From NCBI GenBank assembly GCA_018881555.1, contig JACAXG010000110.1, positions 2,735,938 to 2,799,937 of the forward strand: a stretch of DNA of 64,000 bases. Reading direction: 5' to 3'. This stretch comes from Amblyornis subalaris (taxonomy: Eukaryota > Chordata > Aves > Passeriformes > Ptilonorhynchidae). This document shows, piece by piece, positions 25,076-64,000 of the stretch. How positions within the stretch are numbered: the stretch's first letter is position 1; each line of letters begins with the position of its first letter. A model generated the notes under the pieces. The model was given only the letters and a program-made list of their open reading frames with translations. It did no database searches and was not told the origin of the DNA. The position numbers and the translations under genes are program-made.

Positions 25076-27349
25076 TAATGTGCTGTCACATGTCTGTTAC
25101 AAGCTGAGAAAAATAAGACCTGGTCCTAACACCAAGCATATCTCTCTTTCCTATTCACTCCTTTCTTTGCTCACTAAAAGTCAGCATTCACGTCTTCCTT
25201 GGGTAATATCAGTAATACTCACTAATATATCCAAGCTTTTGCTTCCCTATGGAACATTCTGCTGCTTACACAGGGGTGCTGTCAGTCACGAGTTTCTTCT
25301 TTTTTTGCATCCACTTGATTGTTGCAGCCTTTAACCCACTACTTCATCATCTTTCATGTCCTCCATATCCAGTGCACTACAGACACTAGAGCTGCCTTGC
25401 AGTTACTGTATGAACAGAGCATGTGTACCACCTTAAAACACAGAAACTAAACTGTAAAAGGCAGATAACTATATTAAGCTTTGAAAGCTAAAGCTAGCCT
25501 GTTTAATTCAAGATCAAAATTATACTAGTTAAAGGAACAGTTTCACTAATGTGAAGATCTTAAATTATTTCTTGTCTTGTTTGAAAAACAACAGTGTAAA
25601 AATTATGCCAGAGATCTGTATAACTTCTTGGGATTTCTTGTAACTCATTTTGCTGTTAGCAGAGATCCTGCTTTTTTAAAAATGAGGAATACACTACAAA
25701 GTGGTTGGAAAGACAGCACTCAGTAGCACAACATCAAATTCTTCCTTACAGTGGGTCACAACCCTGAAGTACTCGGTGGATTAACTGGGGAAGAGGACCT
25801 TTTTAGTGGTTTGGGGTTTACCTCTGGTAAATTCAGTGTGACTTACCCACATTTGTCCTGTTAACTGAAGCAGAAGATAAACTTTGGGAGTGATTTAAAG
25901 TGCAAAGTAAACATTTTCAGCCTGAATGTTTTCTGCAGCAGGAATATTGCTCATATGGATATTAACTGCTAAGCTTCTTCTATAGCATTTCCTAGGGTCA
26001 AGCAACTGTAGAAGAACAACTAGAAGAAAAGCTGGTGGCATTTTTACACCATGGATGTCCTAGAAATCTCACATTTTGAGGAATTGTCTGATTTATTGCT
26101 CTTTACTTGCCCAAATAAGCCTCATATGATCAGCATGCCCAGCCTGTTAAGGCTCCACTGAAGTTACTGAATGTATGCAAAAATAACTGCAGTGCCAAGC
26201 AGCAAGGCTGAGCCTTCTGCATTGAAATCACAGAATGCAGCACCAGTTTCTGCTAGAGAAGCACATAGTAGAAGTATATCACCCTGAGTTAAAAATCTAA
26301 ATTTTTCAGTTGGGGCTCAGTGACACAGATTTTTTATTTATTGTTTTTTAACACCCAAAAAATGCCCCAGTTTAAAAAAAAAAAACTTTTATAATCTGTA
26401 CCTGGGCAGGCTATTAGTATGTGTTTTTGTGTAGCTCTGCTGCGGCCAAAGCACAAAAAGCTCTTTACTTATCTCAACACACATTCTTTGCTTTGAAAGG
26501 AAAGCCCTCACTTGATACAGGAGATAGTGACACAGATTACTTCCTAAGCATTAGAAATCATTTACTAGTTATTTACACTGCTAGTTGCACATCTTGTTCA
26601 AAATATTTTTATTAAAATTTATTTCAGAAAAACATCCTTCATGGGTAAAGAGAATGATACCGGTAGCGAGTGTGGGACACCAACACCAGTGGATGCTATT
26701 GGAACAGACGCAAACTTCCCTCTCTTGTTATAAAGTATTCAGAGACAATTTCTTGTAGCTGTTTTCCTTTTTTGTCCATTGGGGTTTTTTTCTGAAGGCT
26801 GTGCTTTTTTCTGTAAGTATAATTTTTTCATTTTTATTTATTTTTTTAAAGATAAACACATATCTAAAACACAGTACAGAATTAGGTAAAATAATCTCTG
26901 TGAATTTTACTTAAAAATGTAGTTCTCTTCATGGAGAAAATGGAAATAAGAATTGTGGGACTACATTTGCACTGTGCCTTCTGAGACTTTTACAACCTCA
27001 GAAGGCTGGACTGTGTGAAGTGATGCTCAGACAATGGTGTCCTTTTGACAGATCCAGTATTAAAAGCCACTCTGGCTTCTTGCTCATTCAGCAGAAGCCA
27101 GTTCTCTCCAGATCCTGTTGTGGCCGGGCCCAGGTCTCCATCCCTCACTCCTTAGCGGTCTGGTAGCACCCTGGCAGGACAAAGTTCCGCTAACCACAGC
27201 ACTGACAGTGCTACAAGTGATTGGTCTGCTTCAGCACTGCTTCCTCAAGGTTGAGAAGAGTACGGATTAGAAATACAGGGTGTCTGTAATGCAGGTTCTG
27301 GAAAGGAAGGTATTGTTTCTGCACAGATGATTACCAGAGTGGAAATCTA
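25076..27349. other. Intergenic sequence
   Basis: AT-rich unique DNA between two CR1 copies; nothing is recognisable. Confidence 0.65.
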
Positions 27350-28215
27350 CTTGAAAATTTGTTGATGACAGGTTTGCTGCCAACACCAAGCTGTGAGGTG
27401 TGCTACACTCCCAAGAGGGAGGGGATGCTATCTAGAAGGACCTCAAGAAGCTTGAGAGCTGGGCCTATGCAAACCTCATGAAGTTCAACAAGGCCAAGTG
27501 CAAGGTCCTGCATGTGGATTGGGGCAATCCCAAGCACAAGTACAGGCTGGGTGGAGGATGGATTGAAAATAGCCTTGACAAGAAAGACTTGGGAGTGTTG
27601 ATGGAGAAGAAGCTCAGCATGGCCTGGCAATGTGCACTTGCAGCCCAAAAAGCCAGCTGCATCCTGAGCTGCATCAAAAGCAGCATGGCCAGCAATCCAG
27701 GGAGTTGATTCTGCTCCTCCACTCTCATGAGGTTTCACCTGGAGTGCTGTGTCCATCTCTGGGGCCCCTTCTAGCAAAGAACTGGAGCAAGTTCAGAGGA
27801 GGGCCACAGAGATGATCAAAGGAATAGAGCATGTCTCCTGTGAGGACAGTGAGAGAGTTGGGGTTCTTCAGCCTGCAGAAGAGAAGTCTCCAGGGAGACC
27901 TTATAGTACCTTCCTGTACCTGAACGGATTCTACAAGACAGCTGATAGAGGGACTTTATATAAGGACATGCAGCGATAGGACAAGGGAGAATGGCTTTAT
28001 ACTGAAGGAGGGCAGGTCTAGACTAGATACTATGAAAAAATTCTTTACTGTGAGGGTGAAGCACTGGAACAGGTTGCCCAGAGATGTAGTGGATACCCCG
28101 TCTCTGGAAGTGTTCCAGACCAGGTTGGATGGAACTCCGAGCAACCTGGTCTAGTGAAAGGTGTCCATGCCCATGGCAGGGGGGTTGGAACTTGAGGATC
28201 TTTAAGGTTCGGGGT
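27350..28215 (+). mobile_element. CR1 ORF2 C-terminal portion, plus strand, 5'- and 3'-truncated
   Basis: Frames read LMKFNKAKCKVLHVDWGNPK, HKYRLGGGWIENSLDKKDLG, VLMEKKLSMAWQCALAAQKA and QVQRRATEMIKGIEHVSCED, the CR1 ORF2 region after the RT palm. The 3' UTR follows (CCATGGCAGGGGGGTTGGAA) but the octamer tail is absent after about 28210, so the 3' end is also lost. Several shifts break the frame. Confidence 0.9.
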
Positions 28216-31200
28216 AGATGTCTATGCCATTTCTTTCCAGACTGTGCTCCTGCAGGAACTGTCCTGCAGAGTAATCTCTGGTCAGCAAATACTACTTTGC
28301 ACTGTGCCATAAAATTGGACAAACTCAACACGAAAAATGTAGGTACTTTACTCATGTAATATCTCTTCCACAGCATGAGGTTGGAAGTGGAAGTGTTGCT
28401 CTCACTTCTTTGGTGGTTCTGTGACTATTTGAGCAGACTGGGATTCTCTATAGCTAGTAAATCCATCAGCAAAATGACAGTAATACAAGTGCGATTACAC
28501 CACAGAACGTGATTTTTCAATTCAAATTTAAACCTCAACATGCTAGAGATCCTACTTGTTAGTCTGAATTGAGGATGATTCGAAAGATCCTAATTTCACA
28601 TTTCTCTTAAATCCAGCTTAACATACCTACTCAAAACCTCTGCAATGCTAACAGAAATATTTCACATGGATATCACACGCAATATCACAGCACTGTGGAT
28701 TTAGCAACATCTTATTGGTACTGTGCCCTATTGAGTCTCTGTCTTGTAACAGATGTAGTGATAATACGCACACGGTTTTCAACAACACTAGTGTGTGAGG
28801 AGGTTAATGTACCTGTTTCTAAAATAAGGCATTACCTGACCATTTTCAGTACAAATCACACTGAGAGACCAGCCGGTTCAAGAGCAGAGTTGTTCTGCAT
28901 GCACACACCGTGCATGTGCTGCAGTTTGCAGACGCATGACCAACGTCTGCCTGACGTGGCATGGAACCATTAAACCCTCTCTGGGGCAGACTGACCCAAG
29001 CGAGGTTTGTGGATCAATACCACTGATACTAGCAATATTTCAGTTCAGCCCTATTTTGACAGTAGAAATTAATGCTTCTCTCGTTACAGTCAAGCCTATA
29101 TTCTCATCTCAGTGCACAGGGGTTTACAAGCCTAATCTAAAATCTGCTAAAGCGAGAGGAAATTGTTCCTTTTAATGCAGTGTGTTTCAGGTCAGTCCAA
29201 TTATTTATTAACAATGCTTACATTGCTATGCATCAGCTTTTGTACTTTCAGAATGAAAACAACCCCCAAATTACTGGTGAACTCTTTTACAGATCTTTGT
29301 GTAAATTTTAAAATGTTGTTCTAAGCATGGAATGATGACTAGACTGTGTACACATACCACACAACCCTGTCAAAATTTTCATGAAGTCTTAGTGACTATC
29401 AGCCAAGCTAAGTGCCATCTTTTGCTGGTTTTTAGGTATTTCTAAATGCTAAATTCATCAAGCAAACACAAATACAGTGACTGGGAGTTTTTGTCTTTCT
29501 CTTCTAGTGTACAAGCTACAATGATTAGGAAAAAAATGGGTGCAAGAAACCTTAAAGTCTCAGTTCATCTGATTGCAAAGTCATATGGACTGCACTGTAC
29601 ATTCAAGTACCTAAGGACAGTCACCTTCTGGAAAGTGAGTTCCTAAACTTCATGTCCATCAGGCAAGTAAAATATCACAGCAGATGTACCTCTAAGCTTT
29701 TCAAGGGCAGGAGAGTTTGCACCATGTACTGTGAGTCCTAGCAGCTTAGCTGTCACTTTCAGGGTCTGCTTTCTTCACTAATATGAGTTTTTTTCTTATA
29801 CTGAATCCTAACTTGTATATAGTTTTCAGTTTAGCATGCACTTTGTTCCATCTTTCTGAACAGGATTTCTTCATCTGGCATAGCTTAATGCAGCCCAGAT
29901 TTAGACATTCAAATTAGTACTGTTCAAGCTGTATGAGTGACACTTTCATTTTAAAATAACTTCCCCAGCTTTCACATAAACAGTAAATACAGTTTTTGCT
30001 ACTGTTCAATCTAAAAGCTGGACCTCATATAAAATTTAGCAAGAAAACAGAGTCAGGTCATTTTTTGAAATTCACCAAATATTTCTAAGAATGAGGTGCC
30101 TCCAATAAAAACATTTTGCAAAGCTCAGATGCTGTGGTAGTACCTGAGTGATAATGTCTGGCAATAGACACAGCTTTCACTTTTCATTTTAAAACCACTA
30201 ATTACGAATACATAGTTGCCTTTGACAAGGCAATTGCTCCTTGCCTTCATTGAAAAAACATCCAATACCTTCCTGTGATTTTGTTCTCCTTTTATCACTC
30301 TCTCCCCTTGTCAATATATCATACTGGTGTCCATGAAGCAATCCCACTTCTGGAATGGCAGTGATTGGGGTGAGGAAGGCACAGGTAACATCATCCCAGT
30401 ACTGGGATATTTCAGGCTTATTTCTAAGAACCACGTTAAGCTCCAGAGGTAGTCAAACCTTTGGTGAGCTCACTGGCTGCAGGAGCCTGAGGAACACAGC
30501 CTGCTGACACCACTGACCTGCCTCTTAGTTTATCACCATCTGCTCTGTGTGAGTTTCCAGCCTACCTTCTGTCGCCTCCTCCTCCTCCTCAGCCTTCATA
30601 GTAATGCTACCCCCAAGACCCTTTCTGCCTTTCTTTCCCAGTTAATCCTGGACCTTTTCTCACCATCCTCCACACCTCTACAAAATACTCACTTGAGCCA
30701 GCAGGGCACAATCCTGCTTTTTTATTCCACTCTCTCCCCAGCAAGGACTCAGAACCAGCACCTTTTTATTGAAATGCCAGAAAGAGCTCCAGCTTAAAAT
30801 AAGTGGTCACAGGATCTTCTTTGTATTGCCTTAACCAGGCTCAGGCTTCTCTGAGCCTGCTGTGCAAGTGTGGACTGTGGCTCTCCTGGGACAACAAGCA
30901 TACGGCAGGCTAGAGCAGAAAACACATGCCTTGGTGGTGTTAAATCATAAATAAACCAACAGCAGCAGGCACCTTCTCTGAGCATAAAAAGTAGAAACTT
31001 CATTGTAACTAATTTAACTCCTCTTTTCAGCTGCAAACTCCCTCTGTTAGACTCCTGAAATCTGTTTTAATTCGAGAAGCACAGCTCTTCAGCAGAGCTC
31101 AGAAATGAGTCTGGCAGCAGAGTCCCCTGAGGCAAAAATCTCCAGAGCAGGCACAGCATGAAAACATTGCCTGCCTGCTTTAAGATTAATTTCCCCCCAG

Positions 31201-32010
31201 CACTCACTGGAGTTCAGCACCAGTGGCATTTGTGCCTTCAGCCCTTGAGACAGGCAAGAAGACAGTCACACCACCAATGTGTGAAGTGCTTGGAAAAACA
31301 ATTTGAAAAAGGCAAGGGGGAAATCAGCATCCTATTCCTTTGCTAACATCAACCACTTTTAGCCCGCCTATTTTGATGGCCCTGAAATACTGCACCTCAG
31401 TGTCATGATGTTGGTGCTAGTGCGGATAACAGGAAAGAGTGGGGCAGATGGAGGAAAATGTACACAAGCCTGAAATTAAGAGCATCAAATTTGTAAGAGC
31501 AAAGGTAAAAAGCAGTGACAGAAAAATGGTGATCCACAAGGTCTTGAGTAGCCATCTTCCTTTCACCATCAAAACCACTTACCCAACAAACTGAGGATGA
31601 GAAACACAAGGGAAGACTTTTACCATTACTATCAAGTTTCCTCATACTTGTGTTTCATGAGTAGCTATTCACAAGCACAGATATTTACTGACACAGTCAG
31701 GTAGCTGTTAGTCTGCTGTGAGCAGGTTAGGTAGGTATGGCATACTCAAGCTTTACACGGCTGATAGGAAGAACTAGCTTCTATCTATGACTCCCTCATT
31801 TTGCAAACATGAGGATTTCTACACATCCAAGTTTTCTTAATTTGTGCATTAAAGAGTTGGCAAACAATAACACAGGATATATCAATCTGTAGAGTGTTTC
31901 AGTTGTTGAAATTTTTACACATTTTCCAAGGACACCATCTTGGATTCAGGCTCTAACTGTCCTAGCAAATGATGAAACAATGACTTTCACGTATTGCAGT
32001 GAGAAATGCA
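28216..32010. other. Intergenic sequence downstream of CMYA5
   Basis: Unique DNA between the last CR1 and the end of CMYA5. I searched the plus strand for exons of a converging neighbour (MTX3 in mammals) and found none that I recognise. Confidence 0.6.
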
Positions 32011-32016
32011 TTTATT
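32011..32016 (-). terminator. CMYA5: Candidate CMYA5 polyadenylation signal
   Basis: AATAAA on the minus strand, about 310 bases after the stop codon, and the first such hexamer downstream of it. A T-rich stretch (CATTGTTTCATC) follows at a fitting distance. The 3' UTR would be about 320-340 nt. Only transcript data would prove its use. Confidence 0.55.
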
Positions 32017-32327
32017 TCATACATGGGTTCATCATTAACTTTAAAAAGACAGCTAGCACTATCGTATCTAACAAAACTTCTTTATCCCCTTGGAAGTACT
32101 GCTGTGTGTATGACTACGTGCATGCTCCACCTGAAGAAGTCGATTTTCTTCCAGGCTCAGGGTGATTATGTGTCTGAACAGTAACTACAATTACTGATGA
32201 TGTGAAGGAGAGCTGTGCACACAGCATTCATCAGTGAAGACTAGCTATCCCTTCCTGGCATGCCTCTTCCTCTTTCTATCCCCTGATGCTGTAATTGTCA
32301 GTTTTCTGGAAAGTGTGAAGCAGGAGA

Positions 32328-64000
<31,673 letters not shown>

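Overview
This window looks like a vertebrate, most probably avian, nuclear chromosome segment. The reasons are many truncated CR1 retrotransposons, several ending in the (ATTCTATG)-type 3' tail typical of birds, spliced genes with consensus GT/AG junctions, and a CMYA5 (myospryn, also called TRIM76) orthologue on the minus strand. One stretch of 35 N marks an assembly gap inside a CTCCT repeat.

Layout. Positions 1-32,000 hold no gene I can support. This half is intergenic DNA carrying CR1 fragments (about 3.4-4.6, 8.1, 18.7-19.1, 20.4-20.6, 21.2-23.5, 25.0 and 27.35-28.2 kb) and a decayed single-exon RING-finger pseudogene of Topors type at 19.5-19.9 kb. From about 32,010 to the right edge the window is one gene, CMYA5, read right to left. 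The giant low-complexity exon (59,502 to beyond 64,000) is followed by eleven small exons that I placed by splice sites and reading phase. The eleven exons total 1,581 bp (526 codons plus stop) and every junction keeps frame. Only the 5' end (first exon and the start of the giant exon) lies outside the window.

Protein. In-window residues are numbered from the first in-window Met at 63,971. The giant exon gives an acidic, Ser/Thr/Glu/Gln-rich region with a degenerate repeat of about 20 residues and ends in a B-box-like Cys/His cluster. The next exons (96, 234 and 23 bp) give a TRIM-type coiled coil, followed by two fibronectin type III domains and a C-terminal SPRY domain. Known work on mammalian CMYA5 places it in striated muscle as a scaffold at costameres, Z-disc periphery and M-band, with A-kinase anchoring; nothing in the DNA tests that.

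No new multi-gene system was found. The items most worth a second look are the 96-234-23 bp TRIM exon signature with its 23-nt microexon, the internal repeat array in the giant exon, the Topors-like RING relic whose two in-frame stops fall exactly on the conserved Trp and Cys, the inverted CR1 composite with an ORF1 esterase remnant, and a near-perfect hairpin at 12.97-13.02 kb.
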